Source: Pseudomonas sediminis (GTDB lineage Bacteria; Pseudomonadota; Gammaproteobacteria; Pseudomonadales; Pseudomonadaceae). From it: a DNA stretch of 64,000 nt. Below are positions 19,589-28,929 of this stretch, one piece after another. The stretch lies in NCBI RefSeq assembly GCF_002741105.1, contig NZ_NIQU01000001.1, positions 620,001 to 684,000 on the forward strand, given 5' to 3'. Below the pieces are notes generated by a model. That model ran no database searches and had not been told where the DNA came from. It saw only the letters and a list, made by a program, of their open reading frames with translations. A program made the translations under genes and the position numbers. Each line of letters opens with the position of its first letter. The first letter of the stretch is position 1.

Positions 19589-19786
19589 CTATGCGGGTGC
19601 AACCTCGTAACCCTCTTCACGGATGGCGGCCTGGATCTGCGCAGCGTCCAGGTTGCCCTGCACTCGTACCAGCCCAGCGGCCAGATCGACTTCGACGCTG
19701 GCTGCCTGGTCCAGCGCCTGGATCGCCTGGGTGACGGCGCGTACGCAATGACCGCAGGACATTCCGCTAACTTTGAACTGTTGCAT
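19589..19786 (-). CDS. copZ: Copper chaperone CopZ
   Basis: CopZ is a 65-residue cytoplasmic metallochaperone with a single heavy-metal-associated domain. It binds Cu(I) through the GMSCGHC motif (C11 and C14) and passes it to CopA. It lies only 12 bp from the convergent end of the tetR gene. Upstream is a perfect CueR-type operator at 19826-19848, so it should be copper induced. Confidence 0.93.
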   Translation of the reverse strand: MQQFKVSGMSCGHCVRAVTQAIQALDQAASVEVDLAAGLVRVQGNLDAAQIQAAIREEGYEVAPA

Positions 19787-19825
19787 AACTGGCTCCTTGA
19801 ATCAGTGGTCGATGGGAGTAGTCTC

Positions 19826-19848
19826 GACCTTGCCACAATGGCAAGGTC
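19826..19848 (-). promoter_or_regulatory. CueR-type operator/promoter of copZ
   Basis: GACCTTGCC-ACAAT-GGCAAGGTC is a perfect 9-bp inverted repeat. Read on the minus strand it gives a -35-like TTGACC followed by the dyad and a 19-bp spacer to GAGACT, the long spacing typical of MerR-family activation. It contains ACCTTG-N9-CAAGGT, identical in spacing to the copA site. Confidence 0.85.
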
Positions 19849-19898
19849 AAGCCCTTGCGTCATGTCATTTGCCGCGTTCCCGTACGAGGGTCATCACA

Positions 19899-20291
19899 AT
19901 GCGTCTGCTCTGCTCCGCCCTTGCCCTGCTGCTGGCGCCTCTGGCCCAGGCCGAACCGCTGGCCCCGCTGCCGTCGACCAGCCAGGGCGAAGGTTATGCG
20001 GTGCTGATCGTCTCGCGCGAACGCCTGGAAGTGGCCACCACCTGCGAGGTTGCGCTGTACCTGCATGACCAGATGGCCGCACGCTTGCACCAGGGCCAGT
20101 CGGTGTCCTTCAACCTGCCGCCGGGCAAGGTCTCGCTGCGCCTCGGCCTGACCGGCACCGGTTCCTGTCAGGACGGTATCAACCAGCTCGCCGGCCAGTC
20201 GCTGGAACTGCAAGCGGGCGAGGTGCGCCGCTACCGCATCGCCATGGGCAGCGATGGCCTGCGACTGCATACCGCACCAACACTGAACTGA
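19899..20291 (+). CDS. Small exported protein of unknown function between copZ and copA
   Basis: The product has 130 residues with a clear signal peptide (about 1-18, cut after AQA). The mature part is short and beta-rich, with two cysteines (in TTCEVAL and GSCQDG) that could form a disulphide. It includes the pattern SFNLPPGKVSLRLG, reminiscent of small periplasmic or lipid-attached proteins. I do not recognise a named family with certainty. The ATG at 19899 has GAGGG upstream. Its position between two CueR-controlled genes suggests, but does not show, a link to copper. Confidence 0.7.
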   Translation: MRLLCSALALLLAPLAQAEPLAPLPSTSQGEGYAVLIVSRERLEVATTCEVALYLHDQMAARLHQGQSVSFNLPPGKVSLRLGLTGTGSCQDGINQLAGQSLELQAGEVRRYRIAMGSDGLRLHTAPTLN

Positions 20292-20298
20292 AGGCTTG

Positions 20299-20319
20299 AC
20301 CTTGCCATGGGGTCAAGGT
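20299..20319 (+). promoter_or_regulatory. CueR-type operator/promoter of copA
   Basis: ACCTTG-N9-CAAGGT sits inside TTGACCTTGCCATGGGGTCA. TTGACC is the -35 element and GATCCT, 19 bp later, the -10. This matches MerR-family copper promoters. It lies 37 bp before the copA start codon. Confidence 0.85.
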
Positions 20320-20355
20320 TGATCCTGTAGCCATCCAGCTACAGGGAGCCGAACC

Positions 20356-22728
20356 ATGACCACCTTCGACCTGCCGATCCGAGGCATGACCTGCGCCAGT
20401 TGCGCCGGTCGTGTAGAGCGCGCGTTACGCAAAATTCCGGAGGTGAGCAGCGCTAGCGTCAACCTGGCCAATGAGCAGGCGCGTATCGAAGCGCCGACCG
20501 ACAGCCTGCCGCAACTGATCACCGCCATCGAGGGCGCCGGTTACAGCGTGCCCAGCCAGCCACTGGAACTGAGCATCGAAGGCATGACCTGCGCCAGCTG
20601 CGTCGGTCGTATCGAACGCGCCCTGGGCAAGCTGCCGGGTGTGAGCAAGGTCGCCGTCAATCTTGCCGATGAGAAGGCGCGCCTGCAGGTGCTCGCTGGT
20701 TTCGACCCGCAACAGGCGCTGAAGGCGGTAGCTGCCGCCGGCTACAAAGCCAGCCTGCTCGATGATCACCCCACGACGGATGATGCCCAGCACCGACTAC
20801 GCCGTGAACGTCTGACCTTGCTGGCAGCCATCGTCCTGACCCTGCCGCTGGTGCTGCCGATGCTCGTCGAGCCGTTCGGCCTGCACTGGATGCTGCCAGC
20901 CTGGGTGCAGTTCCTGCTGGCCACGCCGGTGCAGTTCATCTTCGGCGCGCGCTTCTATCGCGCGGCCTGGCAGGCGCTGAAGGCTCGCGCCGGCAACATG
21001 GATCAACTGGTGGCGATCGGCACCAGCGCCGGCTACGGTCTGAGTCTGTATCAGTGGACCGTGACCCCGACCGGGCAGATGCCGCACCTGTACTTCGAGG
21101 CCTCGGCGGTGATCATCAGCCTGATCCTACTTGGCAAGTACCTTGAGAGCCGCGCCAAGCGCCAGACCGCCAGTGCCATTCGCGCGTTGCAGGCATTGCG
21201 CCCGGACCACGCGGTGCGCCTGGTGGAGGGGCGCGAGGAGCGCGTCGGCCTTGAAGCCCTGGTGCTGGGCGATCGCATCCTGGTCAAGCCGGGCGAGCGC
21301 TTCCCGGTCGACGGCCAGGTACTGGAGGGTCACAGCCATGCGGACGAGGCACTGATCAGCGGTGAAAGCCTGCCGGTGGCCAAGCAGCCGGGCGACAAGG
21401 TCACCGCCGGCGCCATCAACGGCGAAGGCCGCCTACTGGTCGAGACCACCGCCTTGGGTGCAGAGACCGTGCTGTCGCGGATCATCCGCCTGGTAGAAGA
21501 CGCCCAGGCGGCGAAGGCGCCGATCCAGAAGCTGGTGGACAAGGTCAGTCAGATCTTCGTCCCAACCGTGCTGCTGATCGCCCTGGCCACGCTGCTCGGC
21601 TGGCTGGCATTCGGCGCGCCGTTGGAAAGTGCCCTGCTCAATGCCGTCGCCGTGCTAGTGATCGCCTGTCCCTGCGCGCTGGGCCTGGCCACACCGACCG
21701 CTATCATGGCCGGCACCGGCGTCGCCGCGCGCCACGGCATCCTGATCAAGGACGCCGAAGCACTGGAAGTGGCGCATGCGGTGCAGCACATCGCCTTCGA
21801 CAAGACCGGCACCCTCACCGAAGGTAAACCGCGCATCGTCCATATCGGCCTGGGCGAAGCAGACGAGGACGAACTGCTGCGCCTGGCTGGTAGCCTGCAA
21901 CAAGGCAGCGAACACCCGCTGGCCAAGGCCGTGCTGCAGGGCTGCGCCGAACAGCACATCGCACTGCCGGCACTGAGCGACAGCCGCGCGCTGGCCGGTC
22001 GTGGGATCGCTGGCAATGTCGAGGGCCGCAGCCTGCAACTGGGCAGTAGCCGCCTGCTGGAGGAAAACCAATTGCAGGAGGGAGCGCTGGCCGAATCCGC
22101 CCGCACCTGGGAAGCCGAGGGCCGCACGCTGTCCTGGCTGCTCGAAACCGGCAACATCCCTCGCCTGCTCGGCCTGCTGGCCTTCGGTGATCAACTCAAG
22201 GAAGGTGCGGCCGACTCCATCGCCGAACTGCGCGAACAGGGCATCACCAGCCACCTGATCAGCGGCGATAACCAGGGCAGCGTCGCGGCGGTGGCCAGCG
22301 TGCTGGGCATCGACCAACCTCATGCGCAGGTGCTGCCAGCGGACAAGGCGCGGCTGATCGGCGAACTGCGCCAGCACGGCACCGTGGCCATGGTCGGCGA
22401 CGGCATCAACGACGCCCCAGCACTGGCCGCAGCCGACGTCGGCATCGCCATGGGTGGCGGCACCGATGCAGCCATGCATGCCGCTGGCATCACCCTGATG
22501 CGCGGCGACCCTCGCCTGGTGCCGGCCGCGCTGGACATCAGCCGGCGCACTTACGCCAAGATCCGCCAGAACCTGTTCTGGGCCTTCATCTACAACCTGA
22601 TCGGCATCCCGCTGGCCGCCGCCGGCCTGCTCAACCCGATGTTCGCTGGCGCCGCCATGGCCCTGTCCAGCGTCAGCGTGGTGAGCAACGCGTTGCTGCT
22701 CAATCGCTGGAGACCGAAAGGATCGTAG
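20356..22728 (+). CDS. copA: Cu(I)-exporting P1B-type ATPase CopA
   Basis: CopA pumps Cu(I) from the cytoplasm to the periplasm. The 790-residue protein has two N-terminal metal-binding domains (C13/C16 and C79/C82, each GMTCASC) and eight predicted helices with the CPC site (C438-P-C440). The phosphorylation site is D482 in DKTGT, the hinge motif is [10 protein letters not shown], and GSEHPL gives the HP motif. All catalytic residues are present. It has its own CueR-type promoter. In several pseudomonads cueR is adjacent; here the T6SS cassette starts about 110 bp downstream and cueR lies 7 kb away. Confidence 0.97.
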   Translation: MTTFDLPIRGMTCASCAGRVERALRKIPEVSSASVNLANEQARIEAPTDSLPQLITAIEGAGYSVPSQPLELSIEGMTCASCVGRIERALGKLPGVSKVAVNLADEKARLQVLAGFDPQQALKAVAAAGYKASLLDDHPTTDDAQHRLRRERLTLLAAIVLTLPLVLPMLVEPFGLHWMLPAWVQFLLATPVQFIFGARFYRAAWQALKARAGNMDQLVAIGTSAGYGLSLYQWTVTPTGQMPHLYFEASAVIISLILLGKYLESRAKRQTASAIRALQALRPDHAVRLVEGREERVGLEALVLGDRILVKPGERFPVDGQVLEGHSHADEALISGESLPVAKQPGDKVTAGAINGEGRLLVETTALGAETVLSRIIRLVEDAQAAKAPIQKLVDKVSQIFVPTVLLIALATLLGWLAFGAPLESALLNAVAVLVIACPCALGLATPTAIMAGTGVAARHGILIKDAEALEVAHAVQHIAFDKTGTLTEGKPRIVHIGLGEADEDELLRLAGSLQQGSEHPLAKAVLQGCAEQHIALPALSDSRALAGRGIAGNVEGRSLQLGSSRLLEENQLQEGALAESARTWEAEGRTLSWLLETGNIPRLLGLLAFGDQLKEGAADSIAELREQGITSHLISGDNQGSVAAVASVLGIDQPHAQVLPADKARLIGELRQHGTVAMVGDGINDAPALAAADVGIAMGGGTDAAMHAAGITLMRGDPRLVPAALDISRRTYAKIRQNLFWAFIYNLIGIPLAAAGLLNPMFAGAAMALSSVSVVSNALLLNRWRPKGS

Positions 22729-22836
22729 CCGGCATTTTCTTGAACCGGCGCATGGTATGGGAATGCCATCATTGAAGCTGCGCCCGGTGTCCGGCACCCT
22801 TCAGGCTTCGCCCAACTCATGGATGGAGGCCAAGGC

Positions 22837-24885
22837 ATGCTGGATGCCAATCAGGCGCATATCACCCTCGCCATTCCTGCGGTCGAGAACGACCTGCAGG
22901 TTCTGAGCTTCGAGGGGCGCGAAACGCTCAACAAGCCCTACTGCTTCGAAATCGAACTGGTCAGCCAGAGCGCCGACCTCGATCTCGACGCTCTGATCAA
23001 CCAGACCGCCTACCTGGCCTTCGGCCCCTCCGGCAAAGGCGTTCACGGTGTGGTCTACGCCATCGAGCAAGGCGACTCGGGTAAGCGCCTGACGCGCTAC
23101 CGCATCAGCCTGCGCCCACAGCTCGCCTACCTGGCTCACCGCTACAACCAGCGCATCTTCCAGCACCTGACGGTGCCGCAGATCATCGGGCAGATACTCG
23201 AAGATCACGGCATCCAGAGCGACGCCTATCAATTCCAGCTCGGTTATATCTACCCCGAACGCGACTACTGCGTGCAGTACGACGAAAGCGACCTGCACTT
23301 CATCCAGCGCCTGTGCGAGGAAGAAGGCATCAGCTTCCACTTCCAACACAGCGAAGACAGCCATCGTCTGGTGTTTGGCGACGACGCCAGCGTCTTCCCC
23401 AAACTCGATCCGCTGAATTACCAGCAAGACAGCGGCCTTTCCGCTGACAACGAGGTGGTACGCGCCTTCGGCGTGCGCCTGGAAACCCGCAGCACCCAGG
23501 CCACCTGGCGCGACTATGACTTCGAGCAGCCCAAGCTGCAGATGGAGGCGGACTACCGCAGCGAGTTCAGCCCGGCACTGGAGGTCTACGACTACCCTGG
23601 TCGCTTCACCGACCGCACACGCGGCAAGCACCTGGCCAAGCGCAGCCTGGAACGCCTGCGCAGCGACTATGAGCTGGCCGAAGGCCAGAGCGACGCCTAC
23701 CTGATCTGCGGCCACTTCCTTGCCCTGGCTGGTCATCCGCGAGCACAGTGGAACGACCTCTGGCTACTCAATGAAGTCATCCATGAAGGCAAGCAGCCAC
23801 AGGTGCTGGAAGAGTCGGTGACCAGCAACACCCAGCCGGGCGACGGGTTCCAGCAGGGCTACCGCAACAGCTTCAGCGCCACCCCCTGGGACATCCCCTA
23901 CCGCCCCGCGTTCGAACATCCCAAGCCCAAGGTACTCGGTAGCCAGACCGCCGTCGTCACGGGCCCGGCCGGCGAGGAAATCCACTGCGACCAATACGGC
24001 CGGGTGAAAGTGCAGTTCCACTGGGATCGCGAAGGCCTGGGCAACGACACCACCAGTTGCTGGCTGCGCGTAGCCTCCAACTGGGCCGGCAAGGCCTATG
24101 GCGGTGTGGCTATTCCACGGGTGGGTATGGAAGTGCTGGTCACCTTCCTCGAAGGCGACCCCGACCAGCCCTTGGTCACCGGCTGCCTGTATCACGCCGA
24201 GCACGTGGTGCCCTACGACCTGCCGGCAAACAAGACCCGCAGTCTGTTCAAGACCCTGAGCAGCCCCGGTGGCGGCGGTTACAACGAATTCCGCATCGAA
24301 GACCGCAAAGGCGCCGAGCAGATCTACATCCACGCCCAGCGCGACTGGGACGAAAACATCGAAAACAACCAGAAGATCCGCGTCGGCAACGAGCGCCACG
24401 ACACCGTCGAAGCCAATACCCATACGGAACTACGCGCCGAGGAACACCGTACCACCGACCTCGACCGCAAGGTGGAAGTGCGCGCCAACGACCATCTCAC
24501 CGTAGGCACCACTCAGCACGTGAAAGTCGGCACCGGCCTGTTTATCGAAGCTGGCAACGAGATTCACTACAACGCCGGTAGCAAAGTGGTGATTGATGCA
24601 GGCATGGAACTCACCGCCGCAGGCGGCGGCAGCTTCCTCAAGCTCGACCCCAGCGGCGTCACGCTGAGCGGGGCGACGATCAAGATGAATTCGGGGGGTG
24701 GGCCGGGTAGTGGGTCGGGGTTGAAGATTCTGGCGCCGACGCTACCCAATGCTGCAGACCGTGACCGTCCCGGTTCCCTCTTGGCACCGCCCAGACCACA
24801 GCCGGTCTTATCTTTCGGCCCGCTGTGCGGCAAACAGAGCAACGGTGCCTGTAGCCGGGGAGATTGTCCATGCATGAAGGGCTGA
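22837..24885 (+). CDS. vgrG: Type VI secretion spike protein VgrG with Pro/Cys-rich tail
   Basis: VgrG forms the trimeric tip of the T6SS needle. The 682-residue protein has the gp27-like N-terminal region and the signature CVQYDESDLHFIQRLCEEEGI near residues 145-165. The gp5 OB-fold (DQYGRVKVQFHWDREG) is near 382-397, and a beta-helix of short repeats lies at about 490-620. The C-terminus adds a Gly/Ser linker, a proline-rich stretch and a cysteine-rich end (CGKQSNGACSRGDCPC). No fused catalytic domain is visible. The ATG at 22837 follows GGAGG. The stop overlaps the adaptor gene by 16 bp. No hcp or structural T6SS genes lie in the window, so this is an orphan vgrG cassette. Confidence 0.93.
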   Translation: MLDANQAHITLAIPAVENDLQVLSFEGRETLNKPYCFEIELVSQSADLDLDALINQTAYLAFGPSGKGVHGVVYAIEQGDSGKRLTRYRISLRPQLAYLAHRYNQRIFQHLTVPQIIGQILEDHGIQSDAYQFQLGYIYPERDYCVQYDESDLHFIQRLCEEEGISFHFQHSEDSHRLVFGDDASVFPKLDPLNYQQDSGLSADNEVVRAFGVRLETRSTQATWRDYDFEQPKLQMEADYRSEFSPALEVYDYPGRFTDRTRGKHLAKRSLERLRSDYELAEGQSDAYLICGHFLALAGHPRAQWNDLWLLNEVIHEGKQPQVLEESVTSNTQPGDGFQQGYRNSFSATPWDIPYRPAFEHPKPKVLGSQTAVVTGPAGEEIHCDQYGRVKVQFHWDREGLGNDTTSCWLRVASNWAGKAYGGVAIPRVGMEVLVTFLEGDPDQPLVTGCLYHAEHVVPYDLPANKTRSLFKTLSSPGGGGYNEFRIEDRKGAEQIYIHAQRDWDENIENNQKIRVGNERHDTVEANTHTELRAEEHRTTDLDRKVEVRANDHLTVGTTQHVKVGTGLFIEAGNEIHYNAGSKVVIDAGMELTAAGGGSFLKLDPSGVTLSGATIKMNSGGGPGSGSGLKILAPTLPNAADRDRPGSLLAPPRPQPVLSFGPLCGKQSNGACSRGDCPCMKG

Positions 24886-25706
24886 ACAACTTCATTGCCA
24901 AGCTGGAGCAATCCATACCTACACTACCGGCTGATCAACCGACATGGCACTTCATCATTGACCAACAAACCGTGCCGGATGCCCAAGCCAAGGTGTTCGC
25001 CATTGATGAACCTGCAGAACAGATCCTCTTGTTCCAGAGGACTGATTTTCATCACCTGGCCGATCAGGGCCCACTTTGGTTCAGTGCTGAGGCCGGCAGT
25101 GCGCTGCAACAGCTGGGGGAATCCCTTTGCCAGCAGCATTGCGCTGGTATTGCGCTCTGCGCAGCAGACCGCGACGCGGCCATCGCTCATGCGTGCTGGC
25201 TGCTGACGGTCAACGATGGTTCCGGTGGTCAGAGCCTGATCAACTATTACCGCCCCGACATATGGGCGGCGATGGCCTTGACCTCATCAGAACAGCTATT
25301 TGCCCCTTGGTCCGCGGTTTATAGCCCGGCACCGCGTGCACTTGGCGCTAGACCGCAACATTGGATCGGCTGGCATGCGCCGCTCGACTATTCGCCAAAC
25401 ACCGTACAGAAGCATTACAGCCTGGCAGCATCTACCCAACTGACCCAGCGTACCCTGCGCTGGGTCTACTGGATCGACAGGCACTACACGAAATTCAACG
25501 CTCCCCACGGCCAACAACTACCCGCGATCATCGATAACCTGGAGTTGCTGGTGGACCACGGCATTAGCGAAGGACGCTGGCTAGTGAGACTGGCTGATCT
25601 GGTCAGCCGGACACGGCTCGAGGAGCAGGAACCTGTCATGGCCATTCTGCGCGGTAAGGCCGACCCCTTCATCAAAGTCGATCAAATATTGGCGCAGAAT
25701 CTCTAG
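24870..25706 (+). CDS. DUF4123 T6SS adaptor/chaperone (Tap/TEC type)
   Basis: DUF4123 proteins load a specific cargo effector onto the tip of the partner VgrG. This 278-residue example shows the N-terminal DUF4123 pattern (FIIDQQTVPDA, then a block containing LINYYRPDIW near residues 128-137) and a C-terminal helical part that probably recognises cargo. It overlaps vgrG by 16 bp and is followed after 20 bp by the large cargo gene, the classic vgrG-adaptor-effector order. The ATG at 24870 follows GGGGAG. Confidence 0.88.
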   Translation: MHEGLNNFIAKLEQSIPTLPADQPTWHFIIDQQTVPDAQAKVFAIDEPAEQILLFQRTDFHHLADQGPLWFSAEAGSALQQLGESLCQQHCAGIALCAADRDAAIAHACWLLTVNDGSGGQSLINYYRPDIWAAMALTSSEQLFAPWSAVYSPAPRALGARPQHWIGWHAPLDYSPNTVQKHYSLAASTQLTQRTLRWVYWIDRHYTKFNAPHGQQLPAIIDNLELLVDHGISEGRWLVRLADLVSRTRLEEQEPVMAILRGKADPFIKVDQILAQNL

Positions 25707-25726
25707 CACAATTGGAATGGAAGCCT

Positions 25727-28700
25727 ATGTTCCCTATCACGCCTTCCGCCCCACGTGGCGATACCCAACCTACACCTCACTCGACATCGGCCGAAGCAGC
25801 TACGCGTCCGCAGCAGATCTTGCAATTGCCGGCAGAGCCAGTGATAGAACCGACCGAAGCGGACTGCTTCGACAAGACGCAGACTCCGGCCTGCTCGCCC
25901 CGCTTTGCCAATGTCATCTACGCCACGGAAGAAAAAGCCTTCTGGCTACTGCCGGAGCGTGCAGCCGACGCCATCAAGGAGGCGGCACAACGTTTAGAGC
26001 AGGACATTTCCCCGGACAAAAGCGCCGAGGATCGCAAGAAGGGTCTCGATGCCAACGGCCTGCTGGAACACTTTCTGGAACCACGCCTGAGCTTCTTTCT
26101 AGAAGGCGAAGAACAGGCCTGGATGCAGCGTTTCGAGTCGGAGAATCGTTTTTCCAATGGTCGCTATATCAATGAGCGCCGGGATTTGCTCACCGACCCA
26201 CGTAACCTGGCCTTTCACAGAAACAAGGAGCGCCTGGATACCCTGAATCAATGGCTTGGGCTCTACAACAGTGCTATCTCCGAAGCGCATCGCCAGGGCT
26301 ATGACTATCAGGATGGCCGGCTATTCAGCCCGCAGGCAGTAGCGGCCCGCAATGCCGTACAGGCCTACCTAGAGGCTCGCAACGCGCTACTCGAACAAGG
26401 TGAGCTACCAACCTATACGCTGCAAGAGATCGCCGAACTGATGCAGGAGGCCAAGCGTCGCTATGACGATGCCATCGACTGCACCGTCAACTGCAGAGCT
26501 CAGTTCAGAAGCTACCAGGTGTGGAAGGAGCAGCAGCAAAGCGCTTTCGATTATGCGCAGTACATTGATGCCATTCTCAAGGCTGCCGACTACGGCCTAG
26601 CCCTGCCTGAATTCGCCCTGATCAGCGACGAGCACTCCGGTGTGGTCAGCGGCATCGAGAGCTTCAAGGAATACCTTGGCCTCATCGATGCACAGCGTCG
26701 CCTGGAACAAAAGATGGAGGAGCGATATCAAGGCTGGATTCGGGCAAGCGGCGAGAATCTCCAGGCTCCCGCCGGATTGCTGAAAGCGGAAAAACAGGCC
26801 TGGAGCGCGCTGGAAGATCAAAAACTGCAGATTCGCTGGCGTGCGCAATGGGTCGTATCCAACACCCAGCCACGTCGCCACCTGCTCTGGGAGCCGGAAC
26901 AGTTCGAGCCCAAGCCGGTCGATCGCCTGGTCAAGGTCGGTTTTCCCTTGCGCGAGGTCAGCCTGCCCGACACGCCCGGCCAACCGCTGCGTCACCTGAG
27001 CCTGAAGGTGCTCAAAAGCCTGCTGAAACCAGCAACAAAGCGCAGCGCGAGCTTCGCCGGTAACAGCAGCGGCCAGCAAGGCGAAGATCACGCCGCCAGC
27101 GACTTCAGTGACTGGCTCAAGGGCATGGGCAGCATCGAAATCAAGGACCAGGAAGGCCCTTGGTTCGACGCTGAAGGCTGGTTCGATGTCGAGCGCTTCT
27201 ACCAATATGTCAGCCAGCGCAAAGGCTACCGGGTCGACGCCCTGCAGGATGCTGGCACTCGCCAGGAATGGGGCGAACGCCTGCGCCAGGTGCTGTTTCA
27301 AGACGATGCTGTCCGTCAGCTGCGCCTGTTCGATCCCACGCCCCAAGCGCAACTGGTGCGCTGCCTTACGCCACCGCAACCAAGCATTCATGGCGGCGCC
27401 TCGGTCGACGGGCCGTCCTTCGCCCTGCACGAAGGGGTAACCGCCGGCGCTCGGGCGCATTTCAATATCGACTTGGCCAGGGGCGAAATCGAACTGGGGA
27501 AAATCGATCTGCCGGAACGCTCCGCCGCCACGGATGTACAGGCCACCTATATCAACTACCAACAACAACTGGCGACGATGAACCTGGGCCGCTTTTCGGT
27601 GCACCTGGGCGCCCGCGCCTGGGGCTACACCGGGGTAGCCATGATGCTCGCCGCCGAACTGGAGCTGTCGCCTGGCAATACCGGCTACGGCGCCACCCTC
27701 GATCCCGTAGAGCCGGCCGAACGTGAGGCCAATAGCGCCAGCGCAGCCGGCAATGCGCGCACTGGGCAGGTGGTAACGGGACAAGGCGCCAAGGCCCAAA
27801 TCGAGGACGGAGCATCGGCCAGCTTCAACCTGTTCGCCGGCGTCCAGGTCGGGATCAAGCTCACTGGTGCTCTGAATTGGGCACCTCCCAAGCAACTGGC
27901 GGACCTACGTGCCCTGCCCGCCTATACCGACGGGCAAGCCCCCAACGACGGCTGGCTCAGCCTCGCCCGCCTTGAAGGCGAACTGGCTGCCGCGATCGGA
28001 GTCGGCGCCAAGGGAGAGGTGACCCTCTCCTTGGACAAAGGCTGCCTGATCCTGCGCATCAAGGCGGCGCTAATCGCCGGCCCCGGCGTCTCCGGTACTC
28101 TCGCTTTTGCCGTGGGCTATGAAGCCATCATCGAACTGATCAACCTGATGCGCCGCGAACTGCGCGAAAACCAATATCACAATCTGGAGTGGGTAGAAGG
28201 TTCCGCCTTCGACTTCATCAGCAAGCTCAACGTACTGGGCGCTGTGGGTATCGATGTCGGCATGGTCTACATGCTGAGCCTGCGTAACGCCGACATTGTT
28301 ATGAATCTCTACGAAGCCCTGACCAGTGGCGGCAAGGGCGGGCCAATCGCTCATGCGATCATGGGCTACGAAGACCAGGCCGAACTGGAACGGTGGTTTG
28401 TCGATGCCACTCCGGAAGCCCTGGGGCCGATGTTGATGACGCTGCTGTTCAGGCCGGAGGCATTCGATGCAGTGGATATAGCGTTTGACGATAACGGTAA
28501 TCCTCAAGAACAGATCACACCCTATTCGGAACCAGCGTGCCATCTACTGCAACAACGGGCTATCGAAAGAATCCTTGGCTGGCTGTTACGTAATGCCGAG
28601 CGCACAGGCACAGTCAGCAATGCACAACGTCAGTTCGACGAAGCCTGTTCACGGATGAATCGCTTTGGTACCAAAGAGCCGCAACCAGGACAGGCCTACT

Positions 28701-28912
28701 GCACCAACCGGATGCGAATGGATAGGTTTATGGCTGAAGGAGTTATGCGTATCGGCCCTCAAGGGCCGATGGGTGATGATTTGCGGGCTCGCTACAAAGA
28801 ACATGTCAAAACCTTGGGGCAACTAAGAGACAGTTACTGCCGGCGCAGCGATTACTACGGCCATACATTTGTCCCAGGCGGCCGTGCTACATATACAGGA
28901 CCCAACGAATAA
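25727..28912 (+). CDS. Putative T6SS cargo effector of unknown activity (about 1061 residues)
   Basis: The product is large and not recognised as a known toxin. Residues 1-45 are Pro/Thr-rich and disordered. About 60-400 is charged and helical, with coiled-coil-like stretches. About 480-620 is mixed. About 625-860 contains Gly/Ala-rich hydrophobic segments (WGYTGVAMMLAAELEL, LILRIKAALIAGPGVSGTLA, LNVLGAVGIDVGMVYMLSL) that could insert in membranes. The C-terminus is polar with several cysteines. No HxKxxxxD phospholipase, GxSxG lipase, RHS or MIX motif was seen. Position after vgrG and DUF4123, and before a Sel1 protein, indicates a secreted effector, possibly pore-forming. The ATG at 25727 has GGAAG upstream; a TTG at 25712 is an alternative. 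Confidence 0.75.
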   Translation: MFPITPSAPRGDTQPTPHSTSAEAATRPQQILQLPAEPVIEPTEADCFDKTQTPACSPRFANVIYATEEKAFWLLPERAADAIKEAAQRLEQDISPDKSAEDRKKGLDANGLLEHFLEPRLSFFLEGEEQAWMQRFESENRFSNGRYINERRDLLTDPRNLAFHRNKERLDTLNQWLGLYNSAISEAHRQGYDYQDGRLFSPQAVAARNAVQAYLEARNALLEQGELPTYTLQEIAELMQEAKRRYDDAIDCTVNCRAQFRSYQVWKEQQQSAFDYAQYIDAILKAADYGLALPEFALISDEHSGVVSGIESFKEYLGLIDAQRRLEQKMEERYQGWIRASGENLQAPAGLLKAEKQAWSALEDQKLQIRWRAQWVVSNTQPRRHLLWEPEQFEPKPVDRLVKVGFPLREVSLPDTPGQPLRHLSLKVLKSLLKPATKRSASFAGNSSGQQGEDHAASDFSDWLKGMGSIEIKDQEGPWFDAEGWFDVERFYQYVSQRKGYRVDALQDAGTRQEWGERLRQVLFQDDAVRQLRLFDPTPQAQLVRCLTPPQPSIHGGASVDGPSFALHEGVTAGARAHFNIDLARGEIELGKIDLPERSAATDVQATYINYQQQLATMNLGRFSVHLGARAWGYTGVAMMLAAELELSPGNTGYGATLDPVEPAEREANSASAAGNARTGQVVTGQGAKAQIEDGASASFNLFAGVQVGIKLTGALNWAPPKQLADLRALPAYTDGQAPNDGWLSLARLEGELAAAIGVGAKGEVTLSLDKGCLILRIKAALIAGPGVSGTLAFAVGYEAIIELINLMRRELRENQYHNLEWVEGSAFDFISKLNVLGAVGIDVGMVYMLSLRNADIVMNLYEALTSGGKGGPIAHAIMGYEDQAELERWFVDATPEALGPMLMTLLFRPEAFDAVDIAFDDNGNPQEQITPYSEPACHLLQQRAIERILGWLLRNAERTGTVSNAQRQFDEACSRMNRFGTKEPQPGQAYCTNRMRMDRFMAEGVMRIGPQGPMGDDLRARYKEHVKTLGQLRDSYCRRSDYYGHTFVPGGRATYTGPNE

Positions 28913-28929
28913 GCCATTGGAACTATATA

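Noticed and set aside
25717..26175. Alternative start at 25717 in a different frame for the cargo gene
   Set aside because: That frame ends after 152 codons and lacks the composition of the long frame; the 25727 frame continues for 1061 codons.
26216..26260. Possible phospholipase D (HxKxxxxD) motif in the T6SS cargo at HRNKERLD
   Set aside because: The spacing is H-x-x-K, not H-x-K, there is no second copy, and the surrounding sequence is a charged helix.
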